A stretch of 64,000 nucleotides of DNA from Diploscapter coronatus (Eukaryota; Nematoda; Chromadorea; Rhabditida; Rhabditidae): assembly GCA_964036155.1 (NCBI GenBank), contig OZ038422.1:81863201-81927200 (forward strand), given 5' to 3'. Shown here one piece after another: positions 12,728 through 25,701 of this stretch. Every line of letters starts with the position of its first letter. The first letter of the stretch is position 1. Position numbers and translations under genes: made by a program. Under the pieces are notes generated by a model. It saw only the letters and a program-made list of their open reading frames with translations, searched no databases and was not told the origin of the DNA.

Positions 12728-12833
12728 TCTACAAAAATTAAGAACATCGATTTGTGAAAATAATCGTTCTGGCACAAAACCAAGAAGCTTCACTCAAGAA
12801 TAATACTTCCTAATTAAATATAAAGTATTTATT
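12728..12833 (-). promoter_or_regulatory. Operon-like junction: polyA signal then trans-splice-type acceptor
   Basis: On the minus strand an AATAAA (12833-12828) is followed about 100 bases later by a pyrimidine-rich acceptor ending TTTTTGTAG (ends at 12729), then the METTL18 start. This matches the spacing between genes in nematode operons. No spliced leader is seen in the window. Confidence 0.45.
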
Positions 12834-13056
12834 CGATCTTTTTTTAGAAATAATATCTTCTATTCGAAACATCTGTTCCAATTGATCAACAGTCCGTATG
12901 TCTTTTTGGCTGCATGACACTATCTATGGAAATTCCTTTCTTCCGAAAAGAGAAGATAATACCATGAAGTAGGAATGCAGAAATGAAAATTTTGTGCATC
13001 GCACAGTGAGAGCATTTGAACTGCTTACTCAATTGGAATAAGTGAAAAATGATGAT

Positions 13057-16000
13057 TTATCCGAGAGGCGGTTTAAATTTTCTTTGGGGAGTCCGGATTC
13101 TCAAATCCAAACTGGACGGGGACGAACTCATTGAGAAGCCATTCAGGGTGCTCACAAGGGACTCCACGGACGAATGTCTAAATCATCTCTGATTCTCCCA
13201 ATTCTTTCAAGTGAAAAATTGATAATGCGCTAACCGATGGGTGGCTAGAGCAGTCAAGCCTAGCTTCTTCAATCGCTTCCAGTATTGTTCGACATTAACT
13301 CCCTCCCAGCCTTGGTTTTCCAATAGATCTAAGTATCTGAAAAATTCTTTAAAATTGAAAATTTTCCTTCATTTGCAATGAAGATCATGATGTTCAATCG
13401 GACGAGAACTATAAAGGAAATTCTAAATTCTCTTCTTTAGAGCATAAATAAGAATTGAAGGGATAAAACTTCGTACCTCCTCATTATCCTGTCCCTGACT
13501 CGATTCTCCAACTCTGTGAGCGCGCAGTTGCAGGCCAACTCGACGTTGTCCCGGACTTGCTGCACGCAGTCCATTCCAACCACACAGCAGATCGTGTGCG
13601 GGAAGTTGATGGCATATTCCAGGGCGAAACGGGATATGTCCATCTTCTTCGACTAAACGAATCCCATTGGATACTTGTTAGGGTTGCATTTATTGTAGTT
13701 ATTCAAAAAAGCGAATTTATCAAAGGATATATCGAGTACACGAAGTTCATATGGCAAATTTTTGTCTCAGCTAAGCCCGCTGTTTGCAGATAATGTAGTG
13801 TACATCCATCAAGATTTGCATTTCTGTCAATATTCAAAGAAGAGCGATCGTAAATATCCGATGAAAATAGTTTAATTATTAAAAAAGTAAAGAAAATGGA
13901 CATACCACGCAGTATTGAACAGCAGCCAGACAAGTGTCTTTGATGTTTTCATTGGCCGGATGCCATGGCGGAGGTCCCTTCTCTGTGAGCAGACCCCAAC
14001 TCAGAGCGCCACTGTTAATCACGCCTACATTCTTCGACTGAAATTAACTAGGTCTATCATAAAATAGAATACATCAAAACTGACTCTGAAAAAAGCGGTA
14101 TGTTGTCCAAGTGAATTGTCGTTGAGCGAGCCGTGACAGTACGTCATCACAACGTCTATCCGGACGGGAGAAGCCGCTATCACAGAGCTGCAAATTCAAA
14201 CTTTCGAATTTAGTTGATTGCACTGATTCTAAAAATGTCATCTGAGTACCAATTTTAGCAATTTTCTTCCGCTTGAAAACGAGCATTGATTTCAATTAGT
14301 AGGAGTAACCTTGAGTGAAAATGAAAAACTTTGGAGTTGGAAGTTCCGAATCACTCAGATTCCAATTATCGTATACTCGAGAGGAACTATATCAAAATTT
14401 GAATAGTGAAAATAATATTATTTGTATGATTTTAGAAAAAAAACTATTATATAGATATAATAATCTTACGCTAATTTAGGGAGAGGATATCCAGTCAATC
14501 CGATGTATCGAATTTTGCCACAATGTTTCGCCATTTCGAGCGCTTGCAGCGTTTCGTAGAGAATGATGCTCTCATTCGGCGCAAAATCCGTGTCGTGGAT
14601 CTAAACAAGTAAAATTATGCATGTTGGTAAAATCACAGGAAAAAGCTATTTTTAGATTTGGAGAATTCTAAAACAGAAGAATGGTTCTCTTTCAGATGAA
14701 TTTGTAAATCTTTACAGCAACCATCAGCAGAAGCGTTCAGAGTATGAACGCGCAACAGTGTCTTTTTCTAGTATGGTGTCGTATATACAAATAGCAGGAA
14801 ATGCAGCCGAAAATAGCGGCTGACATTTGTCTGATAATTATTGGCGAGTGGCTGCGGAATGTGGAATGGGGAATGAGGGAATTGTTGCGTCAATCCGTCT
14901 GTTTTCTGTGTATGCATTTGCAATGAGCAATGAGGAGAAGGGCTTGAGGATTCGGCATTCCTTCCCTCAAAAAGGAGAAATCTTTGGTGTTCGTTAGAAA
15001 AAAAAAGCAGAAATGAAAACGCAACATAACAAAATGTTAATAGATTAGTGAGAAGAAGTTCAAAGACTAATGCGAACGTTCAGAAGGTTAGAGGATTGTC
15101 TTCATCTGGAGCAAATTTGAAAGATGATGAATTGTTCTATTTTAGAGTGCGCAGACATTGCATCACGTGCGAATACATTTGCATTGCATGTTCTTTTCCT
15201 GGTCTCCTTTTTTCCCAATTCATGCCTCTTGTTCCAGAAGAAAGAAGGGACCGAAGTAAAAAATGGCCTAATTAATTTGTGAACTCGAATTCCAAAACAC
15301 AAAATAGAGGCACAGAATTGGACTCACTTGAATGTAGCAAATATCGATGTAGGTGAGTTTGAGCCGCATCAGACTGTTCGTCAGTGATTCCAGGATTTTG
15401 TCGGCTCGGAAATCGAATGTCCTCGCGTAGTCCAATTCGAATCGACCGACCTGAATTCGAATTTCATCAATGTTTCAAAATCAATATTTCGTATTTTTCT
15501 GCCATTCATGTAAATTCCTAGCTGGAATTCTTGAGAATTTACCTTCGTGCTAATGTAGTAGGCTTTCCGAGGAATCTTCGCCAAAACTTTCCCCAAAATC
15601 AATTCGCTCCTGCTCTGACCATACCAATATGCAGTGTCGATATAATTGATGCCTACAAATTCGTCTAATTTTGAAGAAAGTAAGCTTTTTACCTAATCGT
15701 AATGCAGTTTCAATAATCTCGGTTATTGAATCTGTCACATTACCGAACATTCCAGATATTGGAGCAGATCCTAGAAATCAGTCGTTCAGGAAAAATTAAT
15801 GTTTTTCAAGTCTAAAATTTTTGAAATGCTTACCGAATGCGATTTTCGAAATAACCAAATCTGTTCCTGGAAGTCTTGTGTGAGGCATACGCCTGACAGA
15901 TATTTCGTCATGAAATCGAGGGTGATAGGTTGGTGGAAGAGCTGGCTGCAAATACGAACATTTTCATTTTCTTATTAAAACTGAGATCTTTAAACCGGAA

Positions 16001-16211
16001 TATCTATGATTCGTTTTGTTCAAAATGAGAAGGAGCGAAGAGTGAATGTTATTTTTGAACCAGAGTGAAGCGAAAGGGATAATTCCTGACAAATCGTCGT
16101 TATGAAATATTACTCTTGGGCCCTATCATGAAGTAAAAGTTCATCAAAATTAACAGTACTTTACTTGAACTGAAACCAAAGAAAGTAAACCCACATCTCT
16201 GATTCCGCCAT
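13057..16211 (-). CDS. L-galactose dehydrogenase-like aldo-keto reductase
   Basis: Exons: 16211-16191 (tentative), 15945-15834, 15770-15693, 15652-15543, 15450-15328, 14600-14470, 14187-14085, 14037-13906, 13652-13477, 13336-13235, 13177-13057, giving about 402 residues. The core matches plant L-galactose dehydrogenase and D-arabinose dehydrogenase-type AKRs. The AKR tetrad is visible: Asp and Tyr in NYIDTAYWYG, Lys in YYISTKVG, His in YIQIHD. Further matches are ALSWGLLTEKGPPPWHPA and the NADP-binding end VVGMDCVQQVRDNVE. It should act as a soluble NAD(P)-dependent sugar or lactone-type dehydrogenase; the substrate is unknown. The first exon (MAESEMW) fits in phase but has a weak GTTTAC donor, so the start is provisional. 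The C-terminal 40 residues are Ser-rich and not conserved. Confidence 0.87.
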
Positions 16212-17731
16212 TTCTTCTGTCGATCACTGGAGCTAGTGAAGTTGACCGTGAAATATGACGAGATGTCGAAGGTTGCTGAAGGAAGACTGTGCTTCAAAGT
16301 GAAACAGAAGAGAAGAAAATAGTTTGAAAAGTGTGTCGAAAATCAATATTACACCAAAGAGTGGATCATAATTCTAGTCTAGAAGAAATTCTCCATTTTG
16401 AAAGAAAAAAATCTTCAGAAGTCATTTTCGATTCGCTCAAATTATCTTAAATTTTGAAATTCACTCTTGACTGTATTCACACTCTCCAAAATCCAGCACC
16501 ATTTTTTGTCGTTGTGTTATTCTTCTTCCAAAAACAAAAACTGGTACAATTTCAAAATATCCACCTGGTCCTGATATATCCTGTTGTGAGAGACGCTCCC
16601 ATTGAGACAGATCGAAGCGGCCCCTCGGTTTCTGCGAGTGAATGTGTGCGACTGCATTCGAGTGCAGGGAAAGGAAAGAACATCGACCACGTCTGGATTT
16701 TACGAATTCTTCATTTCACAATTCAGAAAATTATACTCAAATTTGAAGGAAAAATCATTAAAAAAAAAACTTACGGTAACTACTATTTTCAAAATATCGG
16801 AACGTCTTTTCCCACATAATTTCCGTTTGCTCCCCTTTTGCTTTATCCCTTATGTGTTCCGACATTCGAACAAATAGAAACTGGCGAACTTACAATTTCA
16901 GAGATTCCGAAGTCGGACGATAATCGATTGGCGGCTTTTGGCAAGTCAACAAAATAAGTGCGAATTAGAAATTCGCAACGACGACGGCATGAAGATAGGA
17001 AAGAAAAAGGAAGGGGGAGGAAGAAGAAGATAAAGAAGGATATGAGGAGATAACGGATAGAGAGGAGACCAGCCAGGCTGCTCCACATTTAGAATGCATG
17101 TAGAGGACGATTCGAGAGGGACAAATCGAAGGGGAAGAGGAAGAGGAAGGGAAAGGATGACAATGAAGACTGAGCCGTGGAATCGAGTCCGAGTCAGGAG
17201 CAGAGTAGACGAGACAGGAAATGGAATCAGATTGGAAAGGTTAGCTCAAAATAATTATTTAGGTCAAGGATTACGAAAGGGATTACGAAGTAACTTTTTA
17301 GCTCTTCAAAGTTTTTGAAGATTATTGAAATTGCATTTTGAGCAAAAATCTCTAGATTGATCAATGCCATTTTAGAACTTGAGGAAGAAGTGCGGAGATG
17401 AATTTCTGAAAATATAATTAGACTAGAGATTGTGAAATAATGAAAGATAAGAGCGAAGAGGTCTTTCAAAACCTGTCATCTGAATAAAACCATCAAAATC
17501 GGAGCACGCATAAACTTTATTATATCTCTAAAAACAACAGCAAAGAAACACAAAATCAACCCAAACAAGTAGAAGAGGATATAAAAAGTAGAATAAAACA
17601 TATAAAGCAGGGACTTGTGAGAAATTCGAGAATGAAATATCAGCCGAAAGAGTTTTTCGCAAATCCCTGAATAAACCAATCGATAAAAAATGAATAATTA
17701 AATTAAGGGGGAAAATGATTTGGGGTTCTTC
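16212..17731. other. Upstream of the aldo-keto reductase, no confident gene
   Basis: A stretch around 16570-16680 is more GC-rich and could hold a 5' UTR exon. A minus-strand frame near 16900-16950 ends in a good GTAAGT donor. I could not join either to a coding model in phase. Confidence 0.35.
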
Positions 17732-20700
17732 TCAAAGCAACTCGATCAGCATGTGGTTCTGACTGCGGACTGATCCTGCAAAATTGAGGAATAAAATCTA
17801 GTAAAGCTAAATTCGGGAGCTTCATTATTTTAAGCAATCCTTTTGTGAATGCATGGCGTTTTCATTGCTATCGTTCTTTCTAAATTATGCGCGTCTTCAC
17901 AAGAGATCATTTCATTCATGAACTTTAGTTTTCTTAAACTATAGATGCAGTATCTTGAAAATACAATTACAAAAATAAACGTACCCATCTGCACGTCTTC
18001 ATCCTCATCCAGATAGTCGAAAGTGGCGTCCTCGATTTGACTGTTCTGAGCCTTCTCGATCGCACTCCGCACTGCGTGCACGTCCTCTGCTAGAGGGGCG
18101 AATTTACGCAGCAGTCGATGAATGACTGCTCCACTCACGGACAGACTACACGAGTCGTCCAGGGGGAACATGTCTTCGAATGAGCGCTGGATGTCTGTCT
18201 GCAAACCAATTATTTTTTTCGTTAATTTTGAAAATACGAGTTACAGTCAGGAGAGAGGCGATTTTAGTATTTTGAAATTCGATTTCGATTTTATCCCTAA
18301 AAAAGCGAATTCATCTTCGATCTCAATTTTTCATCTCATAGCTTTCGGAAATACGAGAATTTGTTCAATTTTTACTTTTCAAAAATAATGGATAACTTCG
18401 TACCTGTTGTTCAGAAGGCACCAAGTGACAGCAGTAAACGAGTTGTAGGGAGCGACTGAAAGCATAATTTCTGTAAAACAGCATTTTTAATAATCTTCTA
18501 CCTGATAGCAGAAAAGCAGAGCGCGACATGTCTGTTGATGTGTTTGAACGGGTCGAGGGGGGAATGGATGATGCGACCCAACGAGAGACGCTTCAATTCT
18601 TCCATCTGGTCTGAAAACTACAATTTTTCGATAAATTCTAAAATTAATAAGAAACACAGTTTGACGATGCTAATGGAAAATACCGAAAGCATGACTATTT
18701 TAACGATATGTGAAATGTCGTTCAGTTTTTAAAACGAACTTCTACACAAACCTTCATTCTTGACAAACTCCTTGTATCTGAACGAAAAAATGATGAAAAG
18801 TGCCTGAGACAGAGCGTAGAAAGTGCCGTGACGGATTCCAATACCCATCTGAATTTGGAAATTTTACTAAAGTTCTTCTTCAAAATTTGAAATCTTACAT
18901 TAACCGGTCCGCATTCATCGACGTACTGCACAAGCCAACCCGAAATTTTCTTGATCCAATGAAAAGCGTATCTGCAAAATTCAAAAATAAAAATAATAAA
19001 ATCGTTAGTCGAATCAGCTTGATGGAAAAAGAACAAATAGATAAGATTCATTTTCTAACTTGTGAAAAATTTTAGCCAGGAAAGAAATTATAGGAAAAGC
19101 ATATGGTACACAAGACGTCTTTTTTCGCTGAAAAGCTGCTGCATAAAGAGACTCGCTATAGGATTTTATCGGAACCTCTGACTTATTGAGTTCTAGCATA
19201 GTGGATATGGCTTAGCTTTTCAGCTATTTTCTTGAGACGATTATTGTAAGAACTAACTTAGCATTAGCATATTTGGCACGAGCGAGGAAAGACGCGAGAT
19301 AGGCAGCTGCCCCGTGGCTCTTCTTCATGTCCGACTGCACGCGCGAGGGACGCATCACTACCGACCACAGGGAATCACACAAATTGGACAAGTAGTCCTG
19401 AAAATTGAATATTATTCATAATATTTCCATAGATGTTTTTTTAATATAAGCTTTCGCATTAAATCTCACAGATTTCAGTAAGAAAAAACATGAAAAGATG
19501 ATCATTTTTCCTTATGTCTGAATTATAGTGAAATTCCAATAAAGTTGTTATCAAAATAAATTTTACCTTATTTAGTGAGCAGAGGTAAAGCCAGATAAAG
19601 GGCACGTAGTGAAGGTGGACGGACATGAGGCAGTGAGATTCGAGAAGGGAGAGGAATAGGGGAAACACTTCGGAAGGAGGGGAAATCACGAACGACAGCC
19701 AGGAGGAGTCTGCAAAATAATATAGCCAATTCAGACGAATAATTATTTTAGAACACTCAAACTTGGAAATCTTCAAACTGCTATTAGCCGAATGAGAGAG
19801 AGAGAGAGAGTGCCTTTTGAGAGAAAACGAGCGTTTTCCGCTTCTCAAAGTTGAAAGTCCGAAAACATTCTTCCAAAACTTCACTTCCCTACCAAATTGT
19901 TTGGCTTCGTCCTCGACTCCGTGCACTTTGGCGATGTAGAGAATGATGTCCGAAATGATGGAATCCAGCAGATCCACATTCTTCGAGTGTTGCTTTTCCT
20001 TCTCGTTCTCACTCGATTCCTCGATTTCTTCATCCTGAAAAAAACAATGAATTATTTTGTTCAAAAGAAGAATATTTTTACCATTGCAAAAATGCTGGGC
20101 ACTCCCATAGACGTTGTATCACTGGTCTCCTCGACAGAATGAGTGCAGAAATTCTGGAAACCAAACTGTTTTTCAACTCATAGCAACGAACTCTTGGAAA
20201 GTTTAGTGCTCTGGGGAAGAAAAGTAATGTAATGTAATTTTTGGGAACTTGAAAAACCCACATCGATAGTGACGATTTCCTCGATGACCATCATCCAGAC
20301 GTCCCTCTTGAGTTGGGGCACTTTCTCAGCCAACTGGATCGCATTCCGAATGTAGGCACGAAGCTTCTCGGAGGCAGACATTCGGTGAGGCAGGGCGGAC
20401 TGCACGCAACGCAGCAGATTCTTCGTGCTTCTGAAACGTTTCATTTCAATGAGAATGGCTTCGAAATTCTACAATTCCGTATATCTTCAACATGACGCCA
20501 CATAAAAGATTTTGATTTAAAAAAAAGTTCCTACAATTTTCTGATCAAGACATCATTTATGGAAATGACTCACGTAGGCTGACACTTGAGAATGGCAGTG
20601 ATGATGTGGTGTGCCATTTTATAGTAGTTTCTCTGATCCGCCTCAGTCAACTCCCTCTGATTCTCGCTGTTCTCGTCCTGCTTCAACACCACGGGACAGA

Positions 20701-21462
20701 AGTGTTGCAGGGCGCAACGGAAGATCTTCTCCGTGTGGTGCACCTGAAAAAAGAACATTCTCGTAAAAGGAATAATGACAAAATCTGTATTCTTGATTCG
20801 AACTTCTTGGATAAAGAGAATATAGAAATGAGTGAAAATTAACGAATTTAGACATTTTTCATGCATTGCACAAAATGAAATTTAAACGAAAAAAATGAAA
20901 GAAAACGTTACATGACGAATAGCCAACTCGATGAGCATGTTCCTGAATTTGGGCAGAATGGAGGGGGGAACGAGGTGCCAGGAGAGTTGCGCGAGGCAGG
21001 AGACGAGCTGGTCGCATCGATCGTCGGCAGCCAAGTCCGTGCAGTCGAAGAACTGCTCCAGCAGCTGCACTCGAGCGGACTCCTGCATTTTGTCCAGAAT
21101 TCCAATGGCATTGCAGATCTTGGCATATGTGAGGAGAGCAACGTGGTCGCCCTGAACATTTCATTGAATATATCTGTAGTTCTCGCATTGTTCAATTCGA
21201 CTTTCTTCAGGCTCAAAATCGTAAATTGCAATCACATGAATAAACTTTTCGAAAGATTGGAGACCAGTGTCTCAAATAAAGATTATTTCAGAAATTCATG
21301 TGTGTGGAAATTTGATCTTATTTCAATTTTCACGGAAAAATCGTGCTTACAAACCTCGAGAAAGTTCTTAAGGACTTCCTTCCCAGTGATATTTGGAGTG
21401 GTCTGCTTTGCCGGTCTGGAAGTGCTCGGTGCGTCCGCAGCTGGTTCCTCCTTGATTTGCAT
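17732..21462 (-). CDS. tif-1A: RRN3/TIF-IA RNA polymerase I initiation factor
   Basis: Fourteen exons: 21462-21355, 21151-20912, 20743-20574, 20430-20262, 20153-20082, 20034-19893, 19709-19567, 19397-19258, 18971-18899, 18848-18752, 18610-18502, 18455-18404, 18198-17985, 17775-17732, giving 590 residues (human RRN3 about 650). RRN3 bridges RNA polymerase I to the rDNA promoter factor, so it sets rRNA synthesis rate in the nucleolus. Diagnostic matches to human: the acidic loop SIFAMDEEIEESSE after an IDV-type helix; ASFLARAKYANAK; ISGWLVQYVDECG; RHGTFYALSQALF; SPLDPFKHINRHVALCF; LQLVYCCHLV; and DMFPLDDSCSL with FDYLDEDED near the end. The structure is an all-helical HEAT repeat. Every exon junction is phase-consistent. 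Symbol follows nematode naming and is my best guess. Confidence 0.92.
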
Positions 21463-22624
21463 GGCTGCAGAGTCGATGAATGGGATGAATGACTGATTTA
21501 CCGGTCAAAAACAACAACAAGACGATTTGTACGCGTAACAAAAACAGATGAACAACGAGTTTGCCTGAAAATGAAAAAGTTTAGATTAGAAAAAAAAAAA
21601 CAAAAAATAGATTATTTAGAAAATGGATGAGTGGTCATAAAACAACTTGCGGAAATTCGAGGCCACTTTTCAGCTTTTGTATTTTCAAAGCTGAATTTTT
21701 AAATCGATGTACAGTACCTGATGAGGGCAATAACAAGAACAGTCTGTAAAGATACGCTTCGTTCCGTGCAGAAGGAAGCGCGACCACTTTCGTTACGCAG
21801 TGAACTGCATTACGACCCAAGGTCTGCAAAATCAATATATCGATTTTTGACGGAAATTGCGGTAATTTAATGAGGTTCATACACTACGAAATACGACAAT
21901 TTTGAGAGAAAAGGATTTTTTTCGAAGAAGCAATTTTAGGATCGAATTTTCGTGAAATCATGGAAGATTTGGAAGTCAGACAGCGCAAGAAGATGCAGGG
22001 GGATTTCAGAATGTATCCCGGAACTTGTGGAAATTTATAGAAAAAGAAAGCGAAAAAGTTGTGCAAGAACAAAAGATGCAAAATTGTGAAATTCCGACAC
22101 AATTTCTGGCAAGAAATCGTGAACATGTGAGTGAAGGACAGATGACAGTGGGAGAAATAGCGGAAGGGTCGAAGAGAGACAGAGAAAAATAGTCCCATTC
22201 ACAATGGAGCGCGAGATTATCTGCTTCATCTGACTTTTCAAAATCCCATAATTTTTTCTTGAAAATTATCGATTTTCTTGTCGCGCGACATTGAAAATCG
22301 ATATTTTACTGTAATCCAAAGTGAAGATGACCTATTCTGCTTCTTTTCTTATGTAATTCCGTGAAAAACGAAAGGAACGCAGAAGCAGACCACTTTCAAT
22401 GTAATGTAAATATTTATCCGTCGCGATATATGTTCCCGGTTATCTATCGATTTGATCGTCTTCTCGAGCATTACTTTCATTCCCCTTTATCTATGCATTG
22501 ATCTCCCTTGCAGGTGGTCACGATTCTGTCAATTCTCTGCCCCTCTGCTCCCTTCCACAGTCAGTCCCTATCCCTGTCCCTCTTCCGAATTGCCTCCACT
22601 CGATTCGTCATCACTCGATCAGCC
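21463..22624. other. Divergent upstream region of RRN3 and RPIA
   Basis: The two genes face away from each other here, so the segment probably holds both promoters. A possible noncoding first exon of RRN3 lies near 21735-21830 on the minus strand. A TTGCAG acceptor at about 22508-22513 could start the RPIA mRNA body. Confidence 0.4.
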
Positions 22625-24411
22625 ATGACATTCAGTCAGAACGGAACAGGCACTGAATCAGGGCAGCTATCCTCCATAGAAGGAGCGAAGAAGAGTGTAA
22701 GTTGCAGTTTATTTTTTCAAATAATTTTCCTTGAAATTTTTCAATCCAAGAACTCTTGGAAAAGAATAGAATATGTGACGAGCTTGCTCGCATGCTCGTA
22801 CGGTTGTATCTTTTCCCGAAAGTATAGCCATTGTTAAGGTGTGCAAAGTTTCGAAAGAAGCATTCATGAAAGGGTTTTTTTCTCTTCCAAATTCATGTTT
22901 AGAAAATGAATGTTGTTTGTGTTGATGATGACTGTTCTGCTGTAATTGCATAATTTGAGGCAGCAATAGCCTGCGCGAAGAAGCACATTCCCTCATCCGG
23001 CTGTCGGCTCGGCGTCGGTTCGGGTTCGACAGTCAAGCACCTCGTCGATTACCTGGCTGAGAACTACGCTAATGGGAGCATCAGCAATCTCGTGTGTGTT
23101 GCAACCAGTTATCAGGTAATTTTTCCACATCGTTTTTATTAGAAGACGAGGCTGCAACCAGGGTCGAGACGATTTTGATATTCTAAAAATCGACTTCGTT
23201 TTCAAACTCGATTTTATACTAGGAGAAAACATCGACTTAGTTCTGCCCTTGGCTGCAACATTAACTAAAACTATTCGGAAAATTCTCAATTCATTATCAG
23301 AATCGTGATTTTTCTACTACAAATATTCTTTATTTTCAATTACAGTATTCTTCCAGACAAAACGATGGCTGTTCGAGGCGAATCTGCCCATGTCCGACCT
23401 CGATCTCACTCCCGAACTGGACGTCTGCATCGATGGAGCTGATGAGGTAAGGAAATTACTGTAACTTCTGTCAGAGAACATTTGACTAGAATTTTTTCTT
23501 GTATTCAAAAAACGCCGACTTGTTTCAGGTGGACAAAGAGTTCAACCTGATCAAAGGAGGGGGCGGGTGCCTGGCTCGAGAGAAGATCGTGCAGACTGCA
23601 GCAAAGAAATTCTATGTCATTGCTGATTACACAAAACAGTCGGCATTCCTGGGCGAAAAGTACAAGTACGTTCCGATTGAGGTGGGACTATAGAAATTTT
23701 AATGTTTAAATAATTATATTATGCAAGCTGTATATTTTCTCTCGCATTACACGTTTTTTGAAGACGCTCAAGATTTCATCGACGATAAAATACCTCACGT
23801 TTTCACTCAGTGGGAATTATGAATAACTACTATCGAGCATATTCATAGTCAAATAATTGCTGGATCATTGCTTTTTATTCGCCTCCAAATTCATTATTTT
23901 TTTTAGGTTCTTCCCTTCGCGGCCGAGCCACTTCTGCGTTGGCTGCCCGCTCGCGAAGGCGGTTCTGCCGAATTGCGAATGGCCGCTCGGAAGTGCGGTC
24001 CCGTGATCACTGACAACAACAACTACATCATCGATTGGCACTTCGACAAGACGACGCAGCACAATTGGAAGGAGACGCAGATGAGGCTTAATAACACTCC
24101 TGGTAGGGAAATTTCATGAAATAATTGAATCCTGCAAAAACGTCTTGAATATATGTGTTAGCGATTTTTTATTGAAAGAGACGTATGCAATGTGTAAAAA
24201 GATGATGTTAGTTTGTCATTAAAACTAGTGAAAAATCATCAACTAAAGTTGAATTGCTTTCTCTCATCGAAATTCACGAACGCGCGATATTTCAGGCGTT
24301 GTTGATTGCGGACTTTTCGTGGGCGTAACTGACGGCGTCTTCTTCGCGTATCCCGACGGCAGTGTTCAGGAATTACACGCTCCAAACCCACCCAAGAAAT
24401 TCCTGCCTTGA
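22625..24411 (+). CDS. rpia-1: Ribose-5-phosphate isomerase A
   Basis: Six exons: 22625-22696, 22960-23115, 23357-23446, 23529-23681, 23907-24102, 24296-24411, giving 260 residues. The enzyme interconverts ribose-5-phosphate and ribulose-5-phosphate in the non-oxidative pentose phosphate pathway. Motifs: the phosphate loop GVGSGSTVKHLV, the acidic CIDGADEVD, the glycine-rich LIKGGGGCLAREK, ELRMAARKCGPVITDNNN, and DWHFD. The end GVVDCGLFVGVTD matches the human protein in order and spacing. An in-frame upstream ATG at 22508 would add 39 residues (a Ser/Leu-rich leader), but a TTGCAG acceptor overlaps it, so I prefer 22625. The C-terminus KKFLP ends as short as in other family members. Confidence 0.95.
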
Positions 24412-25701
24412 GAGGTATTATTTTTTGAAGTATTCATATATAGTTCATATGCTGTTAAACTGTAGAATTAGATTTGTTTATTCTGATGCCATTATGCGCA
24501 AATACTTGAGTTAGATAGATAGATTCAGTTGTTGAAGATGAATCTAAATTCGAGTGTTTTCAATTAGCTACAGGCTTGTAAAATGCCGTACAATTCGATA
24601 TTCACGTCTATTTTGTTGAGATTTCAAGGGTAATTTGGAAAAAAATAGTTGTATCGTAGTATCGTTACATGCGAAATATGGTATATACAGTTTGGTAGGT
24701 AAAAGATTATTTCCAAACAATGCTTCATAAGCAATAATGCACCTACTGTAACTATTTTTTCCCAAATTATCGACTTCAAGTATTTCTTTTCTGTAACAAT
24801 ATTTCATTTATCATGACATACTAGGGATTAATCCCTCTAATTCATTATCCATAACACAGAAAACCGCTTTATTCACATTTAAAATCCCAAAGCGTTGTGA
24901 ATTTGTTGAAATCCGATACCAGTTGTTCACGAAATTCCGGTTGATTTTCAAGAAAATACGTTCTCTAATCTTTTCACTTTTCAACATGTCATTCGAGCTT
25001 TTCTACTGTAAATTGGTATTTAAAACTAGAAAAAATAAACCTTTTTTCTAAACTTCTTGAAGTTTTACTAACAATCGATATGAAATTCGTTGAATATTTG
25101 AAGATTTCGTAGTTTGCGTTCAAAATATCACGCTAGTCGCTTTTTATTTTAAAATTCAACACGAGAAAAATTTGAGATCTGATAAGCTTTAGACTGACAG
25201 AGATTTCAGTCAGCTGAATATTCGGTTGCTTGTATTCGCTTATTTTCATTCTTCTCTTTCTCGCTCGTCTCTCTCATTTCCATAGTCTTTCTCTTTCTGC
25301 CCAAAGCTGCTCTATTCTTTCATCCAATTATCCCAGTTGAGCGGCTCTTACTCAATTTGGGTTTGAGTTTTTTCCTAGAAAACATAAATTGATGCTAGAT
25401 TTAGATAAAGTCGCCTCAAATTTCATAAATCTTAGATTAACCATTCTCCTCTCTATACGATCGAAACATCCTTGACACACAAAGAACGACCAGTTTCTCT
25501 TGTTTTTCATTATTTTTCCTCTGTTCCTTGGCGTATTCGCCTCATTTTATAATTCTCGTTTTTCCTGTTCTTATTTAAGACATTTTTACATTCTGAATTG
25601 TTTATGACGCATCTAATGAAGTTCCAACTTTTTTTAGTCTTTTGTTTATAATTTCAGCGATTTTTTAAAATTATTTTATTTTTATCTAGCTAAATTAGGA
25701 A
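24412..25701. other. Intergenic between RPIA and the thioesterase
   Basis: AT-rich, with a TIR element at 24633-24767 and otherwise no exon-like sequence. The pyrimidine-rich stretch near 25240-25330 is probably upstream sequence of the thioesterase gene. Confidence 0.45.
24633..24767. mobile_element. Short TIR element (MITE-like) with TA flanks
   Basis: The left end ATTTGGAAAAAAATAGTT and the reverse complement of the right end, ATTTGGGAAAAAATAGTT, differ at one position, and TA flanks both sides. The interior (about 100 bp) is noncoding. Internal sequence resembles part of 59250-59370, which suggests a second, more decayed copy. Confidence 0.65.

Noticed and set aside
12713..12793. Longer METTL18 N-terminus from ATG 12793
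   Set aside because: It reads through a strong acceptor and adds residues without family similarity; kept only as an alternative.
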